64,000 bases of DNA from Dactylosporangium fulvum (GTDB lineage: Bacteria > Actinomycetota > Actinomycetes > Mycobacteriales > Micromonosporaceae). Location: contig NZ_CP073720.1 of NCBI RefSeq assembly GCF_025137375.1, positions 8,208,501 to 8,272,500 of the forward strand, given 5' to 3'. How positions within the stretch are numbered: position 1 is the first letter of the stretch; every line of letters starts with the position of its first letter. The notes beneath the pieces are model-generated. The model saw only the letters and a program-made list of their open reading frames with translations, did not search any database and had not been told where the DNA came from. The translations under genes and the position numbers were made by a program. Below are positions 1 through 7,837 of this stretch, one piece after another.

Positions 1-321
1 GCCGACGTCGACCCGGACGCGGTCATCGCGCAGGAGGAGATCTTCGGTCCGGTGCTGTCGATCATCCGGTACCGCGATGAGGACGACGCCGTGCGGATCG
101 CCAACGGCACCAGGTACGGTCTCGCGGGCAGCGTCTGGTCGGCGTCGCAGGACCACGCGGTCGCCGTCGCCCGGCGGCTGCGCACCGGTCAGGTCGACGT
201 CAACGGCGGCGCGTTCAACCCGCTCGCCCCGTTCGGCGGGATCGGCCACTCCGGCTACGGCCGGGAGCTCGGCACCTTCGGCTACGAGGAGTTCACGACC
301 GTGAAGGCGATCCAGCTGTGA
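1..321 (+). CDS. Aldehyde dehydrogenase, C-terminal part (5' end outside window)
   Basis: The frame is open from base 1 and encodes the last 106 residues of an NAD(P)-dependent aldehyde dehydrogenase. The family motif EEIFGPVL lies at the start, followed by the conserved segment ending in PFGGIGHSGYGRE and the C-terminal oligomerisation strand. The catalytic cysteine and cofactor-binding domain lie upstream of the window, so substrate cannot be inferred. The stop overlaps the start of the alcohol dehydrogenase by 4 bp (GTGA), so the two are almost certainly one operon in which alcohol and aldehyde oxidation are coupled. Confidence 0.93.
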   Translation, partial: ADVDPDAVIAQEEIFGPVLSIIRYRDEDDAVRIANGTRYGLAGSVWSASQDHAVAVARRLRTGQVDVNGGAFNPLAPFGGIGHSGYGRELGTFGYEEFTTVKAIQL

Positions 322-1397
322 CACGCGCGGCAGTGCTCCGGGCGCTCGACGGCCCGCTCACCGTGGAGGAACTGACCCTCAACCCGCTCGGTCCCGCGCA
401 GGTGCGGGTCCGGCTGGCCGCGGCGGGCGTCTGCCACTCCGACCTCTCGCTCGCCAACGGCACTCTCCGCCAGCAGTTCCCGGCCGTGCTGGGCCACGAG
501 GGCGCCGGCACCGTGGTCGAGGTCGGCACGGACGTCACGACGGTCGCCGTCGGCGACCACGTGGTGCTGAACTGGTCCCCGCCGTGCCGGTCATGCTGGT
601 TCTGCGAGGCCGGCGAGCCGTACCTCTGCGTGCGGGCGGACGACGCACGGGCCGTGCCGTTCGCGCGCACCTCGTCCGGCGAGGACGTCTACGCGGGCCT
701 CGGCACCGGCGCGTTCGCCACGGAGACGGTGGTCGGCGCCCACGCCTGCATCCCGGTCCCGGCCGACATCCCGCTCGAGGAGGCCGCGCTGCTCGGCTGC
801 GCGGTGCTCACCGGCGTCGGCGCGGTCACCAACACGGCGCGGGTCCGCCCCGGCCAGTCCGTGGTGGTCATCGGCCTCGGCGGTGTCGGCCTCGCCGCGC
901 TGCAGGGCGCGCGGATCGCGGGGGCCGGCACGATCGTCGCGGTGGATCCGGCGCCGGCGAAGGAGGACCTCGCCCGCCGCATGGGCGCGACACACTTCCT
1001 GCCGCCGTCGGAGAAGCTGGCGAAGGAGATCCGCGGCTTGACCGAGGGCCGCGGCGCCGACCACGCCATCGAGTGCGTGGGCCGTGCGGAGACGATCCGG
1101 GTGGCGTGGTCGGCGACGAGGCGCGGCGGCACGGCCACGGTGGTCGGGCTGGGCGCAGCGACGGACCAGCTCAGCCTGAGCGCGCTCGAGGTGGCGTACT
1201 TCGCGCGGACGCTGGTCGGCTGCATGTACGGCAGCACCGACCCGGCCGTGGACGTGCCGATCCTGCTGGACCACTACCGGGCGGGCCGGCTCGACCTGTC
1301 GGCGCTGGTCACCGACCACGTGGGCCTGGGCGACCTCAACGAGGCGTTCGTCCGCGTGCGCGAGGGGCGGGGCGCTCGCACCTTGATCCGCTTCTGA
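318..1397 (+). CDS. Zinc-dependent alcohol dehydrogenase (MDR family, class III-like)
   Basis: A 359-residue medium-chain dehydrogenase. Catalytic zinc ligands are visible as Cys39 (GVCHSD), His60 (GHEGAG) and Cys160; the structural zinc lobe has Cys90, Cys93, Cys96 and Cys104. The NAD-binding Rossmann motif GLGGVG is at 185-190. Full length for the family. The GTG start overlaps the aldehyde dehydrogenase stop, giving translational coupling; the pair would oxidise an alcohol to the acid or run in reverse. The layout resembles class III/aryl-alcohol type enzymes, but the substrate is not decidable from sequence. Confidence 0.93.
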   Translation: MTRAAVLRALDGPLTVEELTLNPLGPAQVRVRLAAAGVCHSDLSLANGTLRQQFPAVLGHEGAGTVVEVGTDVTTVAVGDHVVLNWSPPCRSCWFCEAGEPYLCVRADDARAVPFARTSSGEDVYAGLGTGAFATETVVGAHACIPVPADIPLEEAALLGCAVLTGVGAVTNTARVRPGQSVVVIGLGGVGLAALQGARIAGAGTIVAVDPAPAKEDLARRMGATHFLPPSEKLAKEIRGLTEGRGADHAIECVGRAETIRVAWSATRRGGTATVVGLGAATDQLSLSALEVAYFARTLVGCMYGSTDPAVDVPILLDHYRAGRLDLSALVTDHVGLGDLNEAFVRVREGRGARTLIRF

Positions 1398-1420
1398 CCA
1401 GCGGGTTCGCGGCTCCGCCC

Positions 1421-1487
1421 ACGTCGGCATGATCCGGAAGACTTCACGCCAATATTCGGCGTCAAGTCTTCCAGATCATGCCGACGT
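1421..1487. terminator. Long palindrome between converging genes (bidirectional terminator or REP-like element)
   Basis: Two 30-bp arms (1421-1450 and 1458-1487) are complementary with only two mismatches around an AT-rich 7-bp loop. It lies between the alcohol dehydrogenase stop and the stop of the converging gene on the other strand, so a bidirectional terminator role fits. The core CATGATCC(C/G)GAAGACTT recurs in the palindrome at 51033-51096, suggesting a dispersed element family rather than an ordinary terminator. Confidence 0.75.
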
Positions 1488-1497
1488 GCCGAGCCGC

Positions 1498-2355
1498 CTA
1501 CAACCCGAGCAGCCGGTCGAGGAAATCGCGGTACTGCCGGACCGCCGCCCGCAGCCGCTCGGTGTCGTCGCCGTCCTGCTGCTGCCATTCGGCGAGCCGC
1601 CGGCGCTGGGACTCGAGCGCGGCCGTGACGGACCCGACCGCCTCGGCGACGAGCGCGTCGGCCTCACCGGCCACGGACCGGGGGTCGTCGATGAAGCGCA
1701 ACTGGAGCTCGCGCCAGCGCTCGCGGAGCCCGTCCACGGCGCCGTCCGCCCACAGCGCCCCGACCGGCGTCACCTCGACCGCACCCGGCAGCAGTTCCCC
1801 GGGCTCGCCGGAGACGGGCTCACCGACCGGCTCCGCGGCCGGCTCCGCGGCCGTGTCCGCCGGGTCGCTCACCGCGAGCGTCTCGTCACGGTCGGCGGCG
1901 TCGACCCGCGTCCCGTCGCGGTCGTCCGCCGTGGTGTCGTCCGCCGTGGTGTCGTCCGCCGGAGTGTCGTCCGCCGGGGTGTCGATCGCGCCGGCCCGCA
2001 GCTGGGTCGCGTGCTCCGCCGCCCAGGTCCGGTCCGCCGCGTCGCCGTCCGGGTGCTCGGTCTCCCACCGCTGGTCCTCGGCCTCCTCGGCCCGCGCCGT
2101 CTCGACCTCGTCCCGCTCTTCGGTATCGTCCCGGCCATCGGCATCGCCGTCGGTGATAAAGCGCTCATGTTCGGTGTCGGCGCCGGAGAACCCGGACGCG
2201 TAGGTGCCGCTCGGGTACCGCTCGTCACCGCGTTCACCGGAGCCGGGCTGCCCGGCGGGAGCCTGCGCGGTGCCGACCGCGACATCGTCGTGGTCCGCCC
2301 CGCGCGGCTCGGGAACGTACGTCCGGTCGACGGACCCGCGCTGTTCCTGCTGCAT
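1498..2355 (-). CDS. Acidic protein of the tandem 'RFxDDP' paralog family, member A
   Basis: Unknown function, about 285 residues. The first ~200 residues are low-complexity, rich in Asp/Glu/Thr/Pro and without a membrane segment; the last ~80 form a helical domain shared with the next three genes: RWRELQLRFIDDP, then GEADALV, DDTERLRAAV and YRDFLDRLLGL at the extreme C-terminus. The ATG at 2355 is preferred because a GGGAAAGG sequence sits 9 bases upstream, whereas it would abut the alternative ATG at 2364. Last gene of the four-gene minus-strand run. This is the only member without a transmembrane helix under any plausible start. No enzyme motif is visible. Confidence 0.8.
   Translation of the reverse strand: MQQEQRGSVDRTYVPEPRGADHDDVAVGTAQAPAGQPGSGERGDERYPSGTYASGFSGADTEHERFITDGDADGRDDTEERDEVETARAEEAEDQRWETEHPDGDAADRTWAAEHATQLRAGAIDTPADDTPADDTTADDTTADDRDGTRVDAADRDETLAVSDPADTAAEPAAEPVGEPVSGEPGELLPGAVEVTPVGALWADGAVDGLRERWRELQLRFIDDPRSVAGEADALVAEAVGSVTAALESQRRRLAEWQQQDGDDTERLRAAVRQYRDFLDRLLGL
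1921..1980. repeat. 15-bp coding tandem repeat (4 copies) in gene A
   Basis: Four consecutive copies of a 15-bp unit (GTCGTCCGCCGTGGT and close variants) encode (T/P)ADDT-type pentapeptides in the acidic linker. The period is a multiple of three, so copy number can vary without breaking the frame. Confidence 0.85.
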
Positions 2356-2376
2356 CGGAAGCATCCTTTCCCGGCC

Positions 2377-3012
2377 CTACGACCGGCTGGTGGTGTCGTG
2401 GGGCACGGCTTCGGACGCCCGCTGTGCGGGAACGCCGGTGTCGCCGGCGGTCGTGTGGTCCGCCGCGTGGTGGCCGGGGGTGGCGTCGGTGCCGAGCAGG
2501 TCGGAGAAGAGCGCGCGGTAGTGCACGACCGCCTGGCGCAGTTGCTCCGTGGTGGCCTCACCCCGGTCGCTGAGCAGGCTGGTCTCGTGCGCGTCGCGGT
2601 AGTGGCCGAGGGTCCGGGCGTGCTCCACCGACAGGTCGGCGACCTGCGCCTCGTAGTCGCCGGTGGGGTATCCGCGCTCGGCGATCAGCTCGGTGACGAG
2701 GGTGTCGGCGTCACGGACGGCACCGGCCGGGTCGTCCAGGAAGCGGGCCTGGATCTCCTCCCACGCCGTCGTGTACCGGGTGCGCGCCTCGGGCTCGAGC
2801 TCGCGCAGTTCGAATGCGGCGTGCCGCCGCTCGCGCTCACGCAGTTCACGTTCGGCGGCGAGGCGGCTCTCCCGTTCGGCGACGGCCCGGTCGTACTCGG
2901 GGCCGAACCGGTGCTGCAGAGCGCGCCGCCGGGTGACGAACCAGATGCCGTAGCCGATCGCGGCGATCACCACGAGCACGATGATCGTGAGCAGAACTTG
3001 GGTGGCTGTCAT
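2377..3012 (-). CDS. Membrane-anchored member B of the 'RFxDDP' paralog family
   Basis: 211 residues. An N-terminal transmembrane helix (about residues 6-26) is followed by an Arg/Glu-rich helical stretch and the conserved domain WEEIQARFLDDP ... RGYP ... LSVEHARTLGHYRDAH, ending in a short disordered tail. This form matches a widespread, uncharacterised actinobacterial membrane protein family that I know only from its conserved segments. The ATG at 3012 is chosen because AAGGAGG lies 7 bases upstream; the frame extends further but with no better start. It differs from its neighbours in lacking the terminal YRDFLxxLxG motif at the very end. Anchored to the membrane with the domain presumably cytoplasmic (positive residues follow the helix). 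Confidence 0.85.
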   Translation of the reverse strand: MTATQVLLTIIVLVVIAAIGYGIWFVTRRRALQHRFGPEYDRAVAERESRLAAERELRERERRHAAFELRELEPEARTRYTTAWEEIQARFLDDPAGAVRDADTLVTELIAERGYPTGDYEAQVADLSVEHARTLGHYRDAHETSLLSDRGEATTEQLRQAVVHYRALFSDLLGTDATPGHHAADHTTAGDTGVPAQRASEAVPHDTTSRS

Positions 3013-3079
3013 GGCGGTCCTCCTTCTCAGGAGGTATGCCCGCCAGGTACGAGCCCTCAAACGGCAGGATCGACGATGA

Positions 3080-3745
3080 TCACGGCCCGACGAGGTGGTT
3101 GAGGAAGTCGCGGTACCCGTGGACGGCCGCCCGGAGCTGCTCGGTGTCGTCGCGGCCGGAGGCGCGCCAGCTGCTGAGCTGGTCCTTCCGGGCGTTCAGC
3201 GAGGCGGTCACCCCGGCGAGCGCGTCGTCGATGAGGCGCTCGGCCTCGCCGGCGGCGGTCTGCGGGTCGTCGACGAACCGCATCTGCAGCTCCTGCCAGC
3301 GGGCCCGCACCTCGTACGCGTGCGCCTCGGTGGTGAGCGGCGCGGTCGTGGAGTACCCCGGCCCGGGCGGCGGTGGTGGCGTGCCGTAGCCGGGCTGTGA
3401 CTGGGGCGCCGGCGTGCCGTACCCGGTGCCGTACGCGGGCACCGCGGACATCTGCGCCCCGGGCATCTGCGCCCCGGGCATCTGCGCCCCGGGCATCATC
3501 CCGGGGGGCGTGGGCATCGTGCCAGGCATCATCGGCTGGGCTATCCCTGCGGGCGCCGCGGTGGGCGGGACTCCGGGGGCCGCCTGGATCCCGGCCGTGG
3601 CGGTCTGCGCCGGAGGCCGCGGAACCGGTGGTGCCGAGCCGGACTCCACCTCCTCTTCCTCCTCCTTGCCACCCCGTAGCAGAATCCAGCCACCTACCGC
3701 CAGGGCGATGACCACCAGCCCGATCGTGATCGTCGTTGAGTTCAT
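3080..3745 (-). CDS. Membrane-anchored member C of the 'RFxDDP' paralog family
   Basis: 221 residues: N-terminal transmembrane helix (about 8-23), a run of five glutamates, a ~100-residue Pro/Gly/Met-rich linker with three MPGAQ repeats, then the C-terminal domain RWQELQMRFVDDP ... GEAERLIDDAL ... DDTEQLRAAV ... YRDFLNHLVGP. Start ATG at 3745 has AAGGAG 8 bases upstream. Only 27 bp separate it from gene D upstream, so they are co-transcribed. The linker looks like a flexible tether holding the domain away from the membrane. Function unknown. Confidence 0.85.
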   Translation of the reverse strand: MNSTTITIGLVVIALAVGGWILLRGGKEEEEEVESGSAPPVPRPPAQTATAGIQAAPGVPPTAAPAGIAQPMMPGTMPTPPGMMPGAQMPGAQMPGAQMSAVPAYGTGYGTPAPQSQPGYGTPPPPPGPGYSTTAPLTTEAHAYEVRARWQELQMRFVDDPQTAAGEAERLIDDALAGVTASLNARKDQLSSWRASGRDDTEQLRAAVHGYRDFLNHLVGP

Positions 3746-3772
3746 GTGCTCGTCTCCTTCCCCACCCCTGCC

Positions 3773-4510
3773 TCACAGGCCGAGGATGCGGTCGAGGAAC
3801 TCGCGGTAGTCGCGCAGCGAGGCGCGCAGGTTCTCGGTGTCCAGGCCGCGGGCGGCCCGTTGCTGGTGCAACTGGGTGCGGCGGGCGTCCAGCGAGGCGG
3901 ACAGCGCGGTGACCGCCTCCTGCACGAGCCGCTCCGCCTCGCCCGCGACGAGGTGCGGATCGTCGAGGAAGCGCATCTGCAGCTCCTGCCATCGGCCGCG
4001 GATGCGCTGCCGGTCGGCGTCGTTCCACAGCGCCGCCAGTGCCGCCGTGGTCGTGCCGCCGTTGTTCGACCGGTACGTGGACGGGGTGCCCGCACCCGCG
4101 CCGCTCGCCGCACCGGACACCGCCCCGGCCGGGGGAGGCGGAGGCTCGGCCGAGGTGGCACCGAACGCGGACGGGTCCGCGGAGCCGCTGAATGACGGGA
4201 CGCCGCTGGCGGGAGCTTCGTCGTCAGCCTGGGGCGCCATCTCGTCGCCTTCAGGTTGCATGCGCGCATTCCTTTCTCCCACTGGCGAAGCCCGGCCCGG
4301 GCACCGGTGCAGCACGGGCCTACCCGGTCTGAGGCGAGCCACACTCGCCGCGGCCTCCGGGCCTCGGGGACGGGTGCCCCGCACCCGGTGCACCACGTGG
4401 TCCACAGTGGATATGACGGTCCCGGCAGGACGGCGGCGCAGGCGCCGGCGTAGGCGCAGCAGCAGGCCGATCAGCAGGGCGACCCCGATACAGGCGACCG
4501 CCAACGACAT
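3773..4510 (-). CDS. Member D of the 'RFxDDP' paralog family, first gene of the run
   Basis: 245 residues from the ATG at 4510, which follows a G-rich Shine-Dalgarno-like stretch. The N-terminus is a strong hydrophobic helix followed by a dense arginine cluster; then a Pro/Ala/Gly-rich linker and the shared domain RWQELQMRFLDDP ... GEAERLVQEAV ... LDTENLRASL ... YREFLDRILGL. An internal ATG at 4261 with AAAGGA 8 bases upstream would give a soluble 162-residue version; I cannot decide between them, and both could be made. Leads the four-gene operon D-C-B-A. Confidence 0.75.
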   Translation of the reverse strand: MSLAVACIGVALLIGLLLRLRRRLRRRPAGTVISTVDHVVHRVRGTRPRGPEAAASVARLRPGRPVLHRCPGRASPVGERNARMQPEGDEMAPQADDEAPASGVPSFSGSADPSAFGATSAEPPPPPAGAVSGAASGAGAGTPSTYRSNNGGTTTAALAALWNDADRQRIRGRWQELQMRFLDDPHLVAGEAERLVQEAVTALSASLDARRTQLHQQRAARGLDTENLRASLRDYREFLDRILGL

Positions 4511-4713
4511 CGTGCACCCCCCTTCGGGACCAGTCTTAGCCTTACCCCGATCCGCGCGGCAAGAAGCCGGGCAGGGCCCGGTCACCCGGGTTCCCACCCG
4601 TAGGTGACCGGGGACGGAAAGGTCAGACCGCCGGGGCGAAGAAGACGTCACCCTGCGGGGCTGAGCGCGGGACGTCGGTGTTGTCGGCGATCACGTCGCC
4701 GAGGCTTGCCGGC

Positions 4714-4776
4714 CCGCGGCTTGCAAGCCGCGGCGGCCACTTGCAAGCCGCCTCAAGACTTGCAAGTGGCTTCAAG
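4714..4776. promoter_or_regulatory. Cluster of CAAG / CTTGCAAG repeats upstream of the paralog operon
   Basis: A perfect 20-bp palindrome (4714-4733) centred on CTTGCAAG, then a second inverted pair CCACTTGCAAG / CTTGCAAGTGG (4737-4747 and 4759-4769). CAAG occurs at 4724, 4744, 4754, 4763 and 4773, roughly one helical turn apart. It lies between the KdpE-like gene stop and gene D. It may be a kdpE terminator, a response-regulator binding array for the D-C-B-A operon, or both. Confidence 0.5.
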
Positions 4777-5437
4777 GCTGGAAGCGGTAGCCCATGCCCG
4801 GCTCGGTCAGCAGGTGCCGGGGCCGGGAGGGATCCTCTTCGAGCTTGTGCCGCAGTTGGGTCAGGTACTGCCGGAGGTACTGGGTCTGCTTGGCGTACGT
4901 CGGGCCCCAGACGTCTTGCAAGAGCTGGCGCTGGCTGACCAGTTTGCCGGGATTCCGGGCAAGGATCTCCAGCAACCGCCACTCGGTGCGCGTCAGGTGC
5001 ACACCGTCGGTGACGGTGTGCGCGGTGAAGTTGATGTCGTGGCGGCCTATCCGCACCGGCTCGAGTTCGTCCGCCGGGCTCAAGCGGCGGGTGACCGCCC
5101 GGACCCGGGCGAGGAGCTCGTCGATGCTGAACGGCTTGGTCACGTAGTCGTCGGCGCCGGCGTCGAGCGCCTCGACCTTGTCCCGGGAGTCGGCCCGGCC
5201 GGACAGCACCAGGATCGGCACCGGGCTCCAGGCGCGCAGCTTGCGGATCACGTCGACGCCGTCGACGTCGGGCAGCCCCAGGTCGAGGATGACCAGGTCG
5301 GGCCGGGCGTCGGCGGCCTGGCGCAGCGCCTCGGCACCGTCCGCGGCGACCACCACCTCATACTGCCGCGCGACCAGGTTGATCCGCAGCGCGCGGACGA
5401 TCTGCGGCTCGTCGTCGACGACCAGGACGGTGCTCAC
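4772..5437 (-). CDS. kdpE: KdpE-like response regulator (OmpR/PhoB family)
   Basis: 221 residues from a GTG at 5437 with GGAGGGAG just upstream; the frame extends further but without homology. Receiver domain with acidic pocket DD at 8-9, phospho-acceptor Asp52 and Lys101; C-terminal winged helix with the KdpE-type ending GPTYAKQTQYLRQY ... TEPGMGYRF. In bacteria KdpE with the sensor KdpD controls the Kdp potassium pump. Neither kdpD nor kdpFABC is next to it in this window, so it is either an orphan or its partner is elsewhere; its targets may differ. CAAG repeats with 11-bp period lie upstream. Confidence 0.85.
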   Translation of the reverse strand: MSTVLVVDDEPQIVRALRINLVARQYEVVVAADGAEALRQAADARPDLVILDLGLPDVDGVDVIRKLRAWSPVPILVLSGRADSRDKVEALDAGADDYVTKPFSIDELLARVRAVTRRLSPADELEPVRIGRHDINFTAHTVTDGVHLTRTEWRLLEILARNPGKLVSQRQLLQDVWGPTYAKQTQYLRQYLTQLRHKLEEDPSRPRHLLTEPGMGYRFQP

Positions 5438-5522
5438 GCGCTCCCTCCGTTTCGCTCCGGACCACTCACCCCAGGGTCCCATCCCGCCCCGACGTGACGG
5501 CGGACACGCTTGAAAGGCTTCG

Positions 5523-5548
5523 CAAGCCGACCGCAAGTGGCCGCCAAG
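5523..5548. promoter_or_regulatory. Three CAAG direct repeats with exact 11-bp period upstream of kdpE
   Basis: CAAG occurs at 5523, 5534 and 5545, exactly 11 bp apart, on the strand opposite to kdpE and about 90-110 bp before its start. An 11-bp direct-repeat array is the usual binding layout of PhoB/OmpR-type regulators. Autoregulation is the simplest reading; a role for the converging DUF89 gene is less likely because its 3' end is here. Confidence 0.5.
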
Positions 5549-5628
5549 TGCCGCTGGGCAGAGTGTGCAGCATGACGAAGATGCGTACGTTCTGGGCCGG
5601 CCCGACCTTCACCATCGCGACCTCGGAC

Positions 5629-6741
5629 TCATCCTCGAACCTGGACGAGAGCAAAAGCGCCGCTGGTGCGCCATGACGCGGGCAGGCTCCACTCGGCCCC
5701 CTCGGCCAACCCGACGACCACGTCCGACTTCACTGTCCGCAACGCCGCGACCGCGCCCGGAAAGTATCCGGTGAGCTCCTCGAACGACGAGGTCGCCGGC
5801 CAGTGACGGTCGCCGACCAGGCGGCGGTAGTTGAGATCACCCTTGAGGATGGTCAGCTCCGCCGCCGCGAACCGGACGGCAAGCTGCTCCGGCAGGTCGT
5901 GGAACGTCAGCGGCGCGCAGAAGAACGGATCGGCGTGCAGGGACAGTGAGCCCTCCTCCAGCGCGACCCGCAGCCGCCGCCCGACGGCACTGCCGGCCGG
6001 GAACCGCCGCAGCTCCGCGAGGACGTCGGCGGGCAGGGCGTCGGACACGAAGTACGGCGCCGGCTTGACGTGCAGCTCGACCCGCCCGGCGCGCCCGGTG
6101 CGCAGCAGGAAGTCGATCAGCACCAGGTCGGGCAGCAGTTCCCGGCCCGCGTTGTCGGCGACCAGGCAGACGGCGCCGCCCCCGCGCAGCAGCTCCCACA
6201 GCCGCTTGCTCTCGTCGACGATCAGCTCGTCGACCCGGTCGGCGCCCTGCGCCACCAGGCGGAAGCCGAGATCCGCCCGATTGCCCCACAGCGCCGCGGT
6301 CACCAGCGCCCCCGCCTGTTGCTCGTCGGGCAGTGCCTGCAAGGCGTCCAGCTCGGCCAGTTCCTCCGGCCCCGGCAGGCCGGCGTCCTTCTGCGGCCCG
6401 AACGGGTCGATCCCCCGCCACGGACCCGGTGCGTAGTAGCCGACCGCGTCCAGCAGCCGCCGATAGAAGAAGTTCTCCGCCCAGAGGAACGGCACGTCGT
6501 ACCACGACCGGCCGTACATGCCCTCGCCCCACCGCGCCCACTCCGCCGCGTCGTGCGCACCGGCGGGCAGCGGCGCGATGACCGGCTCCTGCAAGAGCCT
6601 TTCCAGCCGGAGTCGTACCTCTGGTGGGTACGGGATTCCCTCGAGCACGTGCCGGACGATCGCGGGGTGGCGGTCCCGCAGGACCGACTGGGGGAAGGAC
6701 CCCGGCACGTTGCTCAGGATCGGCGGTGGCTCTACGGGCAT
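5629..6741 (-). CDS. DUF89 / ARMT1-like damage-control phosphatase family protein
   Basis: 370 residues, the usual length of bacterial ARMT1-like DUF89 proteins. Family hallmarks are the metal-site DNAGRELLPDL (Asp196-Asn197) and GDLNYRRLVGDRHW (Asp302, Asn304). The family is known for metal-dependent hydrolysis of damaged or toxic sugar-phosphate-type metabolites; older annotations as a protein-glutamate methyltransferase are common. Cytosolic, no signal sequence. The gene diverges from the DUF1232 gene with only 30 bp between the start codons and no Shine-Dalgarno visible, so a leaderless transcript is plausible. The physiological substrate is unknown. Confidence 0.85.
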   Translation of the reverse strand: MPVEPPPILSNVPGSFPQSVLRDRHPAIVRHVLEGIPYPPEVRLRLERLLQEPVIAPLPAGAHDAAEWARWGEGMYGRSWYDVPFLWAENFFYRRLLDAVGYYAPGPWRGIDPFGPQKDAGLPGPEELAELDALQALPDEQQAGALVTAALWGNRADLGFRLVAQGADRVDELIVDESKRLWELLRGGGAVCLVADNAGRELLPDLVLIDFLLRTGRAGRVELHVKPAPYFVSDALPADVLAELRRFPAGSAVGRRLRVALEEGSLSLHADPFFCAPLTFHDLPEQLAVRFAAAELTILKGDLNYRRLVGDRHWPATSSFEELTGYFPGAVAALRTVKSDVVVGLAEGAEWSLPASWRTSGAFALVQVRG

Positions 6742-6771
6742 TCGGGCAGTATCACCCGTAAACTCGATCCC
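6742..6771. promoter_or_regulatory. 30-bp divergent intergenic region, possible back-to-back leaderless promoters
   Basis: The two start codons are only 30 bp apart. Reading left there is GATACT 7 bases before the DUF89 ATG; reading right TAAACT sits 9 bases before the DUF1232 ATG. Both resemble -10 hexamers at leaderless spacing, and neither gene has a Shine-Dalgarno sequence. Inference only. Confidence 0.35.
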
Positions 6772-7113
6772 ATGTCGGACGAGTCGCTCTACGCGCTCTT
6801 CGTGGTCGGCGGGTTGCTGCTGATCGGCCTGCTGGTGCTGGCGATCGTCCTCGCCGTGCGGGTCTGGAGGACCGGCAAGTATCTGCAGGCCATGGGCGCC
6901 GGCGGCAAGGTCGCGTTCTGGGGCGCGATCATCTACACGATCTTCCCGGTCGATCTGCTGCCCGACCCGATCTACCTCGACGACGTCGGCGTCCTCGGCG
7001 CCGCCCTGTTTTACCTCACGCGCCTGGCCGTCAAGACCCGCCAGCGCCAGCAGGAGGGCCGGTCCCCGCTGCCGCCGGAGCTCCAGCGCCGCCAGTCCCA
7101 GCGCACCCGCTGA
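6772..7113 (+). CDS. DUF1232 (YkvA-like) membrane protein
   Basis: 113 residues. An N-terminal transmembrane helix (about 6-30), then a second hydrophobic region with the DUF1232 signature FPVDLLPDPIYLDDVG, typical of small YkvA-type proteins, and a basic, glutamine-rich C-terminal tail. Function of the family is not known. ATG at 6772 is the first in-frame start after the divergent DUF89 start; longer versions of the frame run antisense through that gene. Confidence 0.85.
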   Translation: MSDESLYALFVVGGLLLIGLLVLAIVLAVRVWRTGKYLQAMGAGGKVAFWGAIIYTIFPVDLLPDPIYLDDVGVLGAALFYLTRLAVKTRQRQQEGRSPLPPELQRRQSQRTR

Positions 7114-7157
7114 CCCTCCCCGCCGCCCGGCCCCGGCCCCGGCGCCTCACCCTCCGC

Positions 7158-7768
7158 GGGCCGTACCTGCACATCGGCGGCGACGAGGCACAGAGCACCT
7201 CGGCCGCGGACTACCGCACCTTCATGAACCGCGTGCAACCCTTCGTCGGCGCGGCCGGCAAGACCGTGATGGGCTGGCACCAGCTCGGCGCCGCCGACCA
7301 CACCGCGAACCGCTCGGGCTCACCTGGGCCGGCCTCATCGAGGTGCAGACCGCCTACAACTGGGACCCGGGCGCCTACCTCTCCGGCGTGCCGGCCAGCG
7401 CGATCCTCGGCGTCGAGGCTCCACTGTGGAGCGAGACACTCACCAAGCTCGCCGACATCGAGTACATGGCGTTCCCGCGTATGCCCGCCCTCGCGGAGCT
7501 GGCGTGGTCGCCGCAGGCGGTGCGCAACTGGGACACCTTCAAGGTGCGGCTCGGCGCGCAGGGCCCGCGGTGGACGGTGCAGGGCATCAACTACTACAGC
7601 TCGCCGCAGGTCCCGTGGGGCACGATGCCGTCGTCGTCACCGTCCGTGTCGGCCTCCTCCTCGCAGCCGCCGTCCGGCGCGTCGACGACGTCGGTCACCG
7701 TGTTCGTCCACGGCTGGTACGGCCAGCCGTCGTACTACGCCGACGACATCACGCTCACCCTCGCGTGA
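7158..7768 (+). pseudogene. Decayed GH20 beta-N-acetylhexosaminidase (internal deletion, frameshift, N-terminus missing)
   Basis: Piece 1 (from 7158) reads PYLHIGGDEAQSTSAADY and FMNRVQP, including the catalytic Asp-Glu of GH20. At about 7310-7322 the frame changes and roughly a helix-strand repeat is missing; piece 2 then reads TWAGLIEVQTAYNWDPGAYL through PALAELAWSP to PQVPWG, the normal end of the catalytic domain, followed by a Ser-rich linker and a short remnant of what may be a binding module. The signal peptide and N-terminal half are absent. A secreted chitin/GlcNAc-releasing enzyme has been lost here. Confidence 0.85.
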
Positions 7769-7837
7769 ACATGCCCCCTCCCGCGACGGCTCAGGTCACC
7801 CCGGTGTGAGCCCTCGCGGGAGGGGTACCCCGACGCT

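Noticed and set aside
591..1430. Long minus-strand frame opposite the alcohol dehydrogenase
   Set aside because: Shadow of GC-rich coding sequence; Arg/Ala/His composition with no family, and the plus-strand enzyme explains the region.
1921..1980. Four 15-bp repeats considered as a CRISPR-like array
   Set aside because: No spacers between units; it is a coding tandem repeat. No CRISPR array or cas gene was seen anywhere in the window.
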